Both the position numbers and the translations under genes were made by a program. The notes beneath the pieces are model-generated. The model was not told the DNA's origin, made no database searches, and saw only the letters and a list, made by a program, of their open reading frames with translations. From the NCBI GenBank assembly GCA_005223045.1, contig NJBM01000017.1, positions 1 to 64,000 on the forward strand: a stretch of DNA of 64,000 nt. The letters run 5' to 3'. This DNA is from Planctomycetes bacterium B3_Pla. GTDB lineage: Bacteria > Planctomycetota > Phycisphaerae > Sedimentisphaerales > Anaerobacaceae. Of the stretch, positions 32,386-40,179 are shown piece by piece (the stretch's first letter is position 1; every line of letters begins with the position of its first letter).

Positions 32386-32924
32386 GGTTTCACCTGTCCG
32401 TTTAATAGGGCCCCAAGCTTATCCAATCCATAGCGGTACCGGCTCTGGACGGTTTTGACAGATACTTGCCGTAACTCGGCGATCGCCTTAAAGGTCATAC
32501 GGCCGCGCGTCCGTAATACCACGACTTCCCGTTGCTCATAAGGCAACTGCTGCAGGGCGTCCGAGATGATTTGCATTTCCTCGTTGCGTATGGCAACCGA
32601 TGCCGGGCCACAAGCCTTGCCCGGCAAGGACAACGATTCGTCCAATCCTACGGTCCTGTGTCGCCTACCGCGAAGTCTGTCGCGGGCTCGATTGGAAACA
32701 CAAGCCACCAAATACCACTTCAGACTACGACGCGGATTGAGAAGATGCGGCGATTCTGACAGCTTCAAAAAAATGTCATGCACAACATCCTCGGCCGCAT
32801 TGACGTCATGCAGTAAAGCCGTCGCGACCGTCAGCAAGTAATCATAGTACTTCTCGTAGATTCTACGCAGGGCTGTGCGACTGCCCTTCTTGAATCGCCA
32901 GGCAAGTAACTTGTCTTCGAGCAT
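32382..32924 (-). CDS. ECF-type RNA polymerase sigma factor
   Basis: A 180-residue sigma-70-type factor. Region 2 is visible in YDYLLTVATALLHDVNAAEDVVHDIF and the -10 recognition part in LKWYLVACVSNRARDRLRGR; region 4 is LPYEQREVVVLRTRGRMTFKAIAELRQVSVKTVQSRYRYGLDKL (helix-turn-helix). The gene is followed by its probable membrane partner with a four-base overlap and is divergent from the enolase-superfamily gene at 33157. Confidence 0.92.
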   Translation of the reverse strand: MLEDKLLAWRFKKGSRTALRRIYEKYYDYLLTVATALLHDVNAAEDVVHDIFLKLSESPHLLNPRRSLKWYLVACVSNRARDRLRGRRHRTVGLDESLSLPGKACGPASVAIRNEEMQIISDALQQLPYEQREVVVLRTRGRMTFKAIAELRQVSVKTVQSRYRYGLDKLGALLNGQVKP

Positions 32925-33156
32925 CAGAATTCTCTAACTTCATGTCGGACCAACATAACTCAATGAATAATACGATTAGCCCATCCTTTTTACTCTAAAT
33001 AATATTATTTGATTTCAGATCTTTCGGAACAGGCCCTTTTTCCCGTTTTATTGTTGATGCGCCGGGCGGGAGACATATACTGAGAGCTGTCTTTGGTTGC
33101 CCCGCTGAATGCGGCAGGCATGAGAGCGAGCTTCTTGTTTAAGCTGGAGGTTTATC

Positions 33157-34425
33157 ATGGATTTGAACCGTCGCCGTTTTTTCGAGCTTGCAGCCGGCGC
33201 AGGTATGTTGCCGATCCTGCAAGGCTGTCAGACAGCTTCGCGCAAGTCGCAGACAACGCAAAGTTCCGATCTCACCCTGGAAAGGCTGGAGAGGGCCGCC
33301 GGGGCGCCTGTTCTGCATCTGGATGGTCTCGACTCGCCGCTGGTGATACAGTCTATCGAATTGCTGCGAAAAGGACGAGACTCCTTTGTGCGCGTCCGGT
33401 CCAAAGACGGTGCCGAAGGCGTCGCCTTGACCAACGGCAGGGAGCAGTATCTGTACCCGATACTGAACAAACTGGTGATTCCCTACTTTATCGGCAAAGA
33501 CGCCCGCGATCTCGAAGAGCATTTGTGGGGCGTTTACAGACATCGGAGCAATTACAAGCTTCAGGGCCTGGCTTTGTGGTGCCCTCTGGCCTGGGTGGAA
33601 TTCGCTGTGCTGGATATGATCGGCAGGGTGACGGGCAAATCTATCGGGCAGTTGTTTGGCGGCGTTATCCGGCGGGAAGTTGATTTCTACGTCGCCAGCG
33701 GCCGCCGTGACTCGACGCCGGAAGAAGAGGTGGATTATCTCGGGGAATTGATCGAGGAGACGGGCGCAAAAGCCGTCAAGTTCAGAGTCGGCGGGCGCAT
33801 GAGCAAAAATGCCGACGCCATGCCCGGAAGAACCGAGGGGCTTATCCCGCTGGCCCGAAAAGCGCTCGGCGACAAGATCGCTCTGCACGCTGACGCCAAC
33901 AGCTCTTACGATCCGCCGAAAGCTATCGAAATTGGAAGGATGCTCGAAGACATCGGCGCGGTCTATTTCGAGGAGCCTTGCCCCTTCGATCATCTTGAAG
34001 ACACAAAGAAGGTGACCGATGCCCTTACAATACCTGTTGCAGGCGGCGAGCAGGAATTTAGCCCGCGCCGGTTCCGCTGGATGATTTACAACCGGGGCGT
34101 GGATATTGTCCAGCCGGACCTGCATTACTACGGCGGGCTTATTCGTTCCACGCGAGTGGCGCGCATGGCTGCGGTAGCCGGAATGCCGACTACGGTCCAC
34201 ATCTCGGGAGGCTTTGGATTCATCTACATGCTCCATTTCGCCTCGTACACGCGCGACATCGGTCTGTACCAGGAATACAAGAGAAATATTGAGAGGTACA
34301 CCAACTGGTTCGATCCGCCCCTGAAGATCAACGACGGCGCCCTTACTGTGCCGCAGGGTTCCGGCGTGGGCATCAGGGACATCAAAGGACTGCTCAAGGA
34401 CGCCAGGCCGGCGGTGTATAGCTGA
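33157..34425 (+). CDS. Enolase-superfamily (mandelate racemase/muconate lactonizing) acid-sugar dehydratase-like, exported lipoprotein
   Basis: A 422-residue protein. NRRRFFELAAGAGMLPILQGC combines a twin-arginine motif with a lipobox (Cys24). The barrel domain has VKFRVGG (lysine/arginine on strand 2), metal ligands Asp in LHADANSSYD, Glu in YFEEPCPF and Glu in VAGGEQEF, and His in TTVHISGG. These fit rhamnonate/galactarate-type dehydratases. An envelope-located MR/MLE enzyme is unusual for a classical intracellular family but common in planctomycetes. TGGAGG precedes the ATG. The small AhpD-like gene follows 28 bases later. Confidence 0.88.
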   Translation: MDLNRRRFFELAAGAGMLPILQGCQTASRKSQTTQSSDLTLERLERAAGAPVLHLDGLDSPLVIQSIELLRKGRDSFVRVRSKDGAEGVALTNGREQYLYPILNKLVIPYFIGKDARDLEEHLWGVYRHRSNYKLQGLALWCPLAWVEFAVLDMIGRVTGKSIGQLFGGVIRREVDFYVASGRRDSTPEEEVDYLGELIEETGAKAVKFRVGGRMSKNADAMPGRTEGLIPLARKALGDKIALHADANSSYDPPKAIEIGRMLEDIGAVYFEEPCPFDHLEDTKKVTDALTIPVAGGEQEFSPRRFRWMIYNRGVDIVQPDLHYYGGLIRSTRVARMAAVAGMPTTVHISGGFGFIYMLHFASYTRDIGLYQEYKRNIERYTNWFDPPLKINDGALTVPQGSGVGIRDIKGLLKDARPAVYS

Positions 34426-34453
34426 TTCACCTTTAAGCGGAAGGGGACCTATC

Positions 34454-34672
34454 ATGGACATTCGAATCAAAGAGCTAATAGCAATCGGGGCATCCATTGC
34501 CGCGAACTGCAAACCATGTTTGGAATACCATGTGAATAAAGCCAAAGAGAATGGGGCGGATGAGCAGGAAATCGCCGAGGCGATTGCCGTAGCGAAGATG
34601 GTGCGAAAAGGCTCGACGTCCCAAATGGACGAGTTCATCACAACGTGCTTGAAGGCAACTAAGCCGATGTGA
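34454..34672 (+). CDS. Small carboxymuconolactone decarboxylase / AhpD-like protein
   Basis: A 72-residue CMD-domain protein with the redox motif CKPC (residues 19-22) and EYHV after it, the AhpD-type CxxC-x3-H pattern. KELIAIGASIAANC and AIAVAKMVRKG are typical helices. It probably acts as a small thiol oxidoreductase, or as a lyase for small compounds. AAGGGGACC precedes the ATG. It follows the MR/MLE gene and may be in the same transcript. Confidence 0.88.
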   Translation: MDIRIKELIAIGASIAANCKPCLEYHVNKAKENGADEQEIAEAIAVAKMVRKGSTSQMDEFITTCLKATKPM

Positions 34673-34721
34673 AGCAGTCGATTCCACCGGGACACTGGCC
34701 TTTTATTTGCCCAAGAAAACG

Positions 34722-34819
34722 TGTCATCTCGACTGGAGCCGAAGGCGGAACGGAGAGATCTGTTTAAATAGATTTCTCCACTTCGTCCCAACTTCCGTCG
34801 GGACTCCGGTCGAAATGAC
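34722..34819. repeat. Palindromic intergenic repeat (GTCATCTCGAC...GTCGAAATGAC)
   Basis: The ends GTCATCTCGACTGGAG and CTCCGGTCGAAATGAC are inverted relative to each other, and GAGATCTGTTTAAAT / ATAGATTTCTCC in the middle form a second dyad. Repeats of this type occur in many environmental bacterial genomes. It fills the gap between the AhpD-like gene and the end of the M23 gene. Confidence 0.75.
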
Positions 34820-34868
34820 GACGGACGGTGTTTTATTGGTGCGCTACGGCACAACCTACGGTTGCTTA

Positions 34869-36392
34869 CTAATCGCCGATCCCGATCCGTATGTGCAGAT
34901 GAGTGACAGCCCGATGGCCGCGCTGGTTGCTGCGCTCGACCGTGGCTATGTAATGGCCGGGCTTTTTGTAGCTATGCCTCGTTACGGCATAACCCTCGGG
35001 ATCGTGTACATTGGCGTTGCCGTCCGATTGCACGGTTACTCTCGGGCTGCCGTCGCCGAAGTCCCAGACTTCATTACTGTGCGTTGTTCGAAAACTGCGC
35101 ACCTTGAATGTGATTTCATCGCCCGGCTTGATATCGAAGGTGGGGTAATAGGCGGCGTGGATGGCCGGGGGCAATTTGTCGGGGTTGTTCTTGTCATGTA
35201 TCTGGACGACGGTAAAGTCGTAATCAATGTTGCCGGCCGCATCGGTTATCTTCACGATTTCGTTATATTCGCCGGGCTTGTCATACGCACGTCGCACTTT
35301 CGCCCCAGTAGCCGAAGTCCCGTCGCAGAACGTCCATTCGAATTTCCTGATAGTGCCGGACCTGCTCCATGAACGTTCGGCGTCCAGTTCGACCGTCTGC
35401 CCAACCCAGGCCAGATGGTGGGGCCGGGCCACGGCGATAATCTCAGGCTTGTACTGGCGCTGGTACACTTCCCATGCGAAGGCGTAGGCGTTTTGAATAC
35501 CCCACAAGCCCGACGGCTGTCTGCACTTTATGTCGAAATGCAGGTGTGACCAACCGCCGCTGCCGCCTTCCTTTCCGAGGGTGCCGATCTTCCGACCCAT
35601 TTCGACGCGGCGCCCGGGCTTGACCCAATCGGCAATCTTGTATAGATGACTGTAACGATAAAACCAGCCGCGATCATCCAGTAGATAGATCACGTCGTAG
35701 CGGGTCGCAACGGGCGAGTCTTCATAGCCGGACAGTTTTTCCTCGCCTGCTGATACGACCAGCCCGTCGGTGGCGGCAACCACATCGATTAGCCCTTCGG
35801 CGCCGCCGAAGTCGAGCCCGTAATGGTAGTAGATGTTTTTGTTGGCGGGGACTTCGCCGCCATCGACGAAACAGGGCACGTTGGCCATTTGGGTATCGGT
35901 GGCGAACCAGCGCTGCTTGACCGGATAGACAAACGTGCCGGGTTTCACCAACGGCGAGCCGGCGGGCCAGAGTCTCAGCCGGGCGTCTTTTTCAAGTCCC
36001 CATGCGTTTTGTTTGCTGCTGTTTTGAAGATAGCCTTCGGTGATCGGACAATCGATTTGCACGCCGGCGATAGTTATGGGCAGACGATAGGTCGAAGAAA
36101 CGAGCGAGACGGTTTGGCCGTTGACCTCGACCGTCGTCACGGCCCGGCGGACGGCGTTGCGAATGTCATCCCGCGTTTCCTTTAGATCGAGCAGCTTGAC
36201 AGTCGCCCGCAAGCCGTCGCAGAGGTTGACTGTCGCAGACTCGCCCAAGTTAAGGTCCACCACCCTGACCAGCGGCTCCAGCCTCGGTTTTGCCGAAGCG
36301 CCCAGCACCTCCGATTCGAGCAATATCCCCGCGGACAAACTGACAACAACTGCAAGAAAAAGCGTTAACACTCGCTGAGTGTATGATGGCAT
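34869..36392 (-). CDS. M23 peptidase with two PKD domains, exported
   Basis: A 507-residue protein with a signal peptide (VLTLFLAVVVSLSAGILLESEVLG). After an N-terminal beta domain, the LytM/M23 domain has YHYGLDFGGAEG (His and Asp ligands) and SHLHFDIK (HxH). Two PKD domains follow: EWTFCDGTSATGAKV...YDKPGEYNEIV and VWDFGDGSPRVTV...YKKPGHYIATV. M23 peptidases cut peptidoglycan cross-links, but those with PKD domains in planctomycetes may act on other peptides or only bind. It ends 50 bases from the palindromic repeat and has no same-strand partner. Confidence 0.88.
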   Translation of the reverse strand: MPSYTQRVLTLFLAVVVSLSAGILLESEVLGASAKPRLEPLVRVVDLNLGESATVNLCDGLRATVKLLDLKETRDDIRNAVRRAVTTVEVNGQTVSLVSSTYRLPITIAGVQIDCPITEGYLQNSSKQNAWGLEKDARLRLWPAGSPLVKPGTFVYPVKQRWFATDTQMANVPCFVDGGEVPANKNIYYHYGLDFGGAEGLIDVVAATDGLVVSAGEEKLSGYEDSPVATRYDVIYLLDDRGWFYRYSHLYKIADWVKPGRRVEMGRKIGTLGKEGGSGGWSHLHFDIKCRQPSGLWGIQNAYAFAWEVYQRQYKPEIIAVARPHHLAWVGQTVELDAERSWSRSGTIRKFEWTFCDGTSATGAKVRRAYDKPGEYNEIVKITDAAGNIDYDFTVVQIHDKNNPDKLPPAIHAAYYPTFDIKPGDEITFKVRSFRTTHSNEVWDFGDGSPRVTVQSDGNANVHDPEGYAVTRHSYKKPGHYIATVERSNQRGHRAVTHLHIRIGIGD

Positions 36393-36517
36393 TTGACAAC
36401 CTCACTTTCCCATTCTTCGACGGCTTCGAACTCACAGCAAATTGACTTTGCACATTATCATAGCATAATTATTGCACAACTGCCTGTTGAATCTGACCTC
36501 CGCCATTTGCCCGGGTA

Positions 36518-36750
36518 GAGTCCTCGGAATTCAATTTCGACGGGACATGGCCGGTTCTGTTTCTCTTTCACGGCAGCGGCGGAACGAAGGAAGCCTGGTT
36601 CCGCGCCGGCCAGGCCAATGTTATTCTGGACGACCTTATCTCCAAAGGACTCGCAAAGCCCATGATTGTCGTGGTGGCCGTTGGAGAACGGGAGATTGCG
36701 TCGCCGCAAAGGAATAGCTGTTCCCGGTTCTTCCTATGCCTGCTTCCGTG
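36518..36750 (+). pseudogene. Fragment of an esterase/alpha-beta hydrolase gene
   Basis: The frame through 36539 reads FDGTWPVLFLFHGSGGTKEA, then WFRAGQANVILDDLISKGLA and KPMIVVVAVGER. This is the front part of an Esterase D/enterochelin-esterase type hydrolase (LFHGSGG...W...G.A..ILD.LI..G..KPMIVV). After GER the sequence runs into unrelated residues and a stop at about 36750; the catalytic Ser/Asp/His part is missing. No start codon or ribosome site fits. It is a relic; the rest of 36393-36823 holds nothing recognisable. Confidence 0.72.
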
Positions 36751-36823
36751 TTAACTTCGATTCTCGCCAGTCAATCCGCGAGTAGCAGATCACAATGAAA
36801 AAAGCGGCGGTACCCTTGACGCC

Positions 36824-37981
36824 CTACGGTCTTGCTTTGCTGCTGTACTCATTCAAGAAGGTGACGAATTCCGGGAAGAAAGACTGGAAGGTGGGGTACT
36901 TGTCTCGGCTGTCGTCATACTTCTTGAGAAAATTGCCAGCATCTTCCACCCAGACGAAACCGGCCTTGACCTCGTCGCCCAGGAAGTACTCCAGATACAT
37001 CGGTTCAAATTTGTGACGCACGAAACTCATAACACAGATCCGAACCGCAGTTTCGTATATTAGTGACTCCCACTTCTGATAGCCTCTCATTCGCATTGCC
37101 GGCCCGTGAGTTGCAAAAAGCTTCTCTCCCGCCGGTTGCAGTCGGTCCATGTGTTGCTTCACGATCGGATTGACGAAAGAATGACAGAACTCGTGGACGG
37201 TGGTCCCTATCTGGCTGGGGCGAAATATCACGGTGTTTGCCGGATCGAACGGACGCATGCCCACTATTGCGTATTTCTCGCTGTTTTGGCCGCTTGTGAA
37301 TCGCACTCCGTAGTTGCTGAAACCATTGACAAATGCCAGCACCAGCCTCAAGTCACCGCAATCCTCGACGCCGAAGAAGTCGCCCAGCCAATCCCCGAGA
37401 TTGAGTGGAGTCATCAGATCTTTGCAGGAACGCATGCCTTCTTCGTAGATCCCGCTTTGGGTCTTGAAGAACTCATCAAACTTTGTCTCCTCGGCAAATT
37501 GCCGGAGTTTTTCCAGGAACTCCTCGATGCTCTCTTTGGTCCATCGCCTATCGAGCGAATCGGGCCATTCATCAAGAGGCTTTCGCAGTTGGTAGTTATG
37601 GTCGATATGTACGGCTAACGACATCGGGCCGTCACAACTCATCAAGTGCTTATGGCGAAGCTCGGCGGCGAGTGTGATCACCGGATGAGTGTCAAAATCG
37701 CCGAATTGCCTCTCGATAGCTTTGGCATATGGTCGCAGAACGCCATCGTTGAATTCAGGATTGCCAGCCAGCCGAAAGACTATCCCTATCAACTCGACTC
37801 TGGGATCCACCGAAATAGTCATCTTATGATTCCCCTGCAATGGAATCTGCATGTTGCTGCTCTGGGCCGCAAAGCAGGTGGGCAGGGAAAGAATACATGT
37901 GGCGAAGCTTATCAGGATTGGCAGTGTCTTTCCGCCGGAGATGACGGAATCCTTCTTGATACAACCGTGTTTCCCGGTCAT
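36824..37981 (-). CDS. DUF4932 metalloprotease-like protein, exported
   Basis: A 385-residue protein with a signal peptide (TLPILISFATCILSLPTCFA). TISVDPRVELIGIVFRLAG is the characteristic DUF4932 start, and GTTVHEFCHSFVNP carries HExxH-type zinc ligands (HEFCH). WESLIYETAVR further on probably contains the third ligand. DUF4932 proteins are predicted secreted zinc metalloproteases of unknown substrate. Upstream, 280 bases separate it from the divergent ECF sigma gene. Confidence 0.88.
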   Translation of the reverse strand: MTGKHGCIKKDSVISGGKTLPILISFATCILSLPTCFAAQSSNMQIPLQGNHKMTISVDPRVELIGIVFRLAGNPEFNDGVLRPYAKAIERQFGDFDTHPVITLAAELRHKHLMSCDGPMSLAVHIDHNYQLRKPLDEWPDSLDRRWTKESIEEFLEKLRQFAEETKFDEFFKTQSGIYEEGMRSCKDLMTPLNLGDWLGDFFGVEDCGDLRLVLAFVNGFSNYGVRFTSGQNSEKYAIVGMRPFDPANTVIFRPSQIGTTVHEFCHSFVNPIVKQHMDRLQPAGEKLFATHGPAMRMRGYQKWESLIYETAVRICVMSFVRHKFEPMYLEYFLGDEVKAGFVWVEDAGNFLKKYDDSRDKYPTFQSFFPEFVTFLNEYSSKARP

Positions 37982-38261
37982 GATCGGCTCCTTTCAATTT
38001 ACACTTGGACATTGATCAAAAGTACAATATGTGACTATAGGAGACATCAGCATGTTGCCTTGTCTCTGCTTTTATGCTTTGTGTCTTTTCACAGAATTAG
38101 ACCGTATCGAGATAGTCGTGGCGAATTTATGATTATTTCAAGAAAAAGAGCGTGCATTGTTCGAGATGTCTGCCATTCCAGGTCGCAGCCAACTTGAGGG
38201 ACAAGATGAGTTCATTACCTTTTTTCAGAATAAATGAACCGTGGGGCTGCGAAGATAGACT

Positions 38262-38828
38262 ATGATAAGTAGAGTGGATCGATCCGTAGAACAAATTGTC
38301 GATGAAATACTGGTTATGGACTGCCAGAGCGGCAGGGTCAAGGCGCTGGAGATACTGGTCTCGCGTTGGCAGAAGCGACTCTGGCGATATGCCTTTCACC
38401 TGGCCGGGGATTCCGAGGTGGCATGGGACATAACGCAGGAAAGCTGGCTGGGCATTATACGTGGGATATCCCGGCTGAACGATCCTGCGAGATTCCGCTC
38501 ATGGGCGTATAAGATTGTCACGAACAAAACGTGCGATTGGATAAGAAAAAACGGAACTGTGAAAAAGGCAGGCGTCGAGGCGCCCGGCAAGCTCAGGGCA
38601 GAAGAAGTGCAGGACCATCGAGGGGCCGAGAACAAAGATACCGGTGTCAGAGAGTTATTGGAAAAATTGGATATGAAAAAGAAAGTGGTTCTGAGCCTTT
38701 ATTATCTTGAAGAGCTTAGCATACCCGAAATAAGCGCAGCGCTAAAGATTCCGAACGGGACCGTTAAATCGCGACTCCACAATGCAAGAAACGAACTCAA
38801 AGAACTCTGGCAAAAGCATTGCGAATAA
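38262..38828 (+). CDS. ECF-type RNA polymerase sigma factor
   Basis: A 188-residue ECF sigma factor. Region 2 is seen in VSRWQKRLWRYAFHLAGDSEVAWDITQESW, with RSWAYKIVTNKTCDWIRK; region 4 in VLSLYYLEELSIPEISAALK and NGTVKSRLHNARNELK. The ribosome site before the ATG at 38262 is poor. It is followed 18 bases later by a small membrane protein of the type that accompanies such sigma factors in Planctomycetes. Confidence 0.93.
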   Translation: MISRVDRSVEQIVDEILVMDCQSGRVKALEILVSRWQKRLWRYAFHLAGDSEVAWDITQESWLGIIRGISRLNDPARFRSWAYKIVTNKTCDWIRKNGTVKKAGVEAPGKLRAEEVQDHRGAENKDTGVRELLEKLDMKKKVVLSLYYLEELSIPEISAALKIPNGTVKSRLHNARNELKELWQKHCE

Positions 38829-38846
38829 ACCGAAAGGAGAAATAAA

Positions 38847-39206
38847 ATGAACGAAGAACAGATCAAGAAAATAATCGACGGAACCTACGACGAACCGCGA
38901 GAGGACGGCATTTGGTCGATGGTAGGGGACTTCTACAACAGAAGAATGCTCTCTGTGGTAGTCTTCATTTGGGTATGGGGCCTTGCCATCATGGCGGTGA
39001 CCATTTTCAGCGGTATCAAATTCTTCGATGCCGAGCAGATCAAATCTCAGATCATGTATGCCGCCATCTTCATCTGCGGCTTCCAGTTTATTGGCCTTGT
39101 GAAAATATTCGCCTGGCAGATGATACACAGGAACGGTATAAAGCGGGAAATAAAACGGCTGGAGCTTCGCATCGCAGCATTAAGCGAGGCGGTGAAGGAC
39201 AAATGA
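38847..39206 (+). CDS. Small membrane protein (DUF6768-like), ECF sigma partner
   Basis: A 119-residue protein with a soluble N-terminus (MNEEQIKKIIDGTYDEPRED), two membrane helices (MLSVVVFIWVWGLAIMAVTI and IMYAAIFICGFQFIGLVKIF) and a C-terminal coiled-coil-like helix (REIKRLELRIAALSEAVKDK). Proteins of this layout regularly follow ECF sigma genes in planctomycetes; family assignment to DUF6768 is from memory. GAAAGGAG precedes the ATG. A role in controlling the sigma factor is likely but unproven. Confidence 0.82.
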   Translation: MNEEQIKKIIDGTYDEPREDGIWSMVGDFYNRRMLSVVVFIWVWGLAIMAVTIFSGIKFFDAEQIKSQIMYAAIFICGFQFIGLVKIFAWQMIHRNGIKREIKRLELRIAALSEAVKDK

Positions 39207-39302
39207 CCAGTCCCTGTTGACGGAGTGTATGTGCGAAATTCAAGGTGACACACCAACGGCACGATTTGATATACAATCATAGGTTCTATAAGGAAAGCAT
39301 TC

Positions 39303-39995
39303 ATGGCTACGGGTATTTCTTTTCAGGGTTTCCGGTACATTGTGCAGAGATTCGGGTTGTTTGCCGTCTTTGGAGCCGGTCTGTTTGTCGCAGCCGGATC
39401 ATGGGATTGGCCTCGCGGGTGGGCGGCACTGGGCGCTAGCTTTGCTTGCGAGTTGCTTGTGCTTGGCATTTTGGCTTTTAGGGCCCCCGAGACCCTAAAC
39501 CAACGCGGAACCAGGCACGCTGGAGTCAAGCCGTTTGACATCGTATTCATGGCGGCATGGTTGATCCTGAGTCTAAGTCTTGCCGTAGTGATGGGTTTTG
39601 ACTGCGTTCGATATGAGTGGTCTTCACTTCCCTGGTCCACTTTTGTAGTGGGCATCGGTCTGATCGTTGCTGCAACGGGTATAGGAACGTGGGCGATGGT
39701 TGAGAACAAACACTTCGAGCAGTTCGTGCGGATTCAAACGGACCGCAACCATCGCGTCGTCACGACCGGGCCTTATCGCATCGTTCGACACCCGGGATAT
39801 GTCTCTTTTATACTCAGCACCTTGGCCGGTCCGCTGATGTTTGGCTCGGTGTGGGCAATCGTGCCGACATGCCTGCTTGTCATTCTGTTCGTTTGGCGCA
39901 CGTCTCGTGAAGACGCGACACTTCAAAAGGAACTCGACGGTTATACTCAATACACGGAGCAAACACCGTACCGGCTGATCCCGTTTGTTTGGTAA
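39303..39995 (+). CDS. Isoprenylcysteine carboxyl methyltransferase-like membrane protein
   Basis: A 230-residue integral membrane protein with about five hydrophobic segments. The signature of the ICMT/phospholipid methyltransferase family is present: TTGPYRIVRHPGYVSFIL, followed by a hydrophobic hairpin and RTSREDATLQKELDGYTQY. Bacterial members methylate small or lipid substrates in the membrane with SAM; the substrate here is unknown. It is monocistronic by spacing, 96 bases after the sigma partner gene. Confidence 0.88.
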   Translation: MATGISFQGFRYIVQRFGLFAVFGAGLFVAAGSWDWPRGWAALGASFACELLVLGILAFRAPETLNQRGTRHAGVKPFDIVFMAAWLILSLSLAVVMGFDCVRYEWSSLPWSTFVVGIGLIVAATGIGTWAMVENKHFEQFVRIQTDRNHRVVTTGPYRIVRHPGYVSFILSTLAGPLMFGSVWAIVPTCLLVILFVWRTSREDATLQKELDGYTQYTEQTPYRLIPFVW

Positions 39996-40179
39996 ACGCC
40001 GGGATTTGTGCAGAACAGAGCAATAAAGGCCGAGCCGCCGTCGGCGATGAATCCATCAGTATGCGTGCGCAGCAACTTGCCTGCACACTCGGCGTGTGGT
40101 AAGATTCGCATGTCTTTATTCCGACCGGAGACAATATCGGCCTAAGTCACTGTGATGAGTCGGCAGGTTTTTCAGGAAG

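Noticed and set aside
33139..34854. 571-codon minus-strand frame opposite the enolase-superfamily gene
   Set aside because: The plus strand encodes clear MR/MLE catalytic motifs, and the minus frame has no family features.
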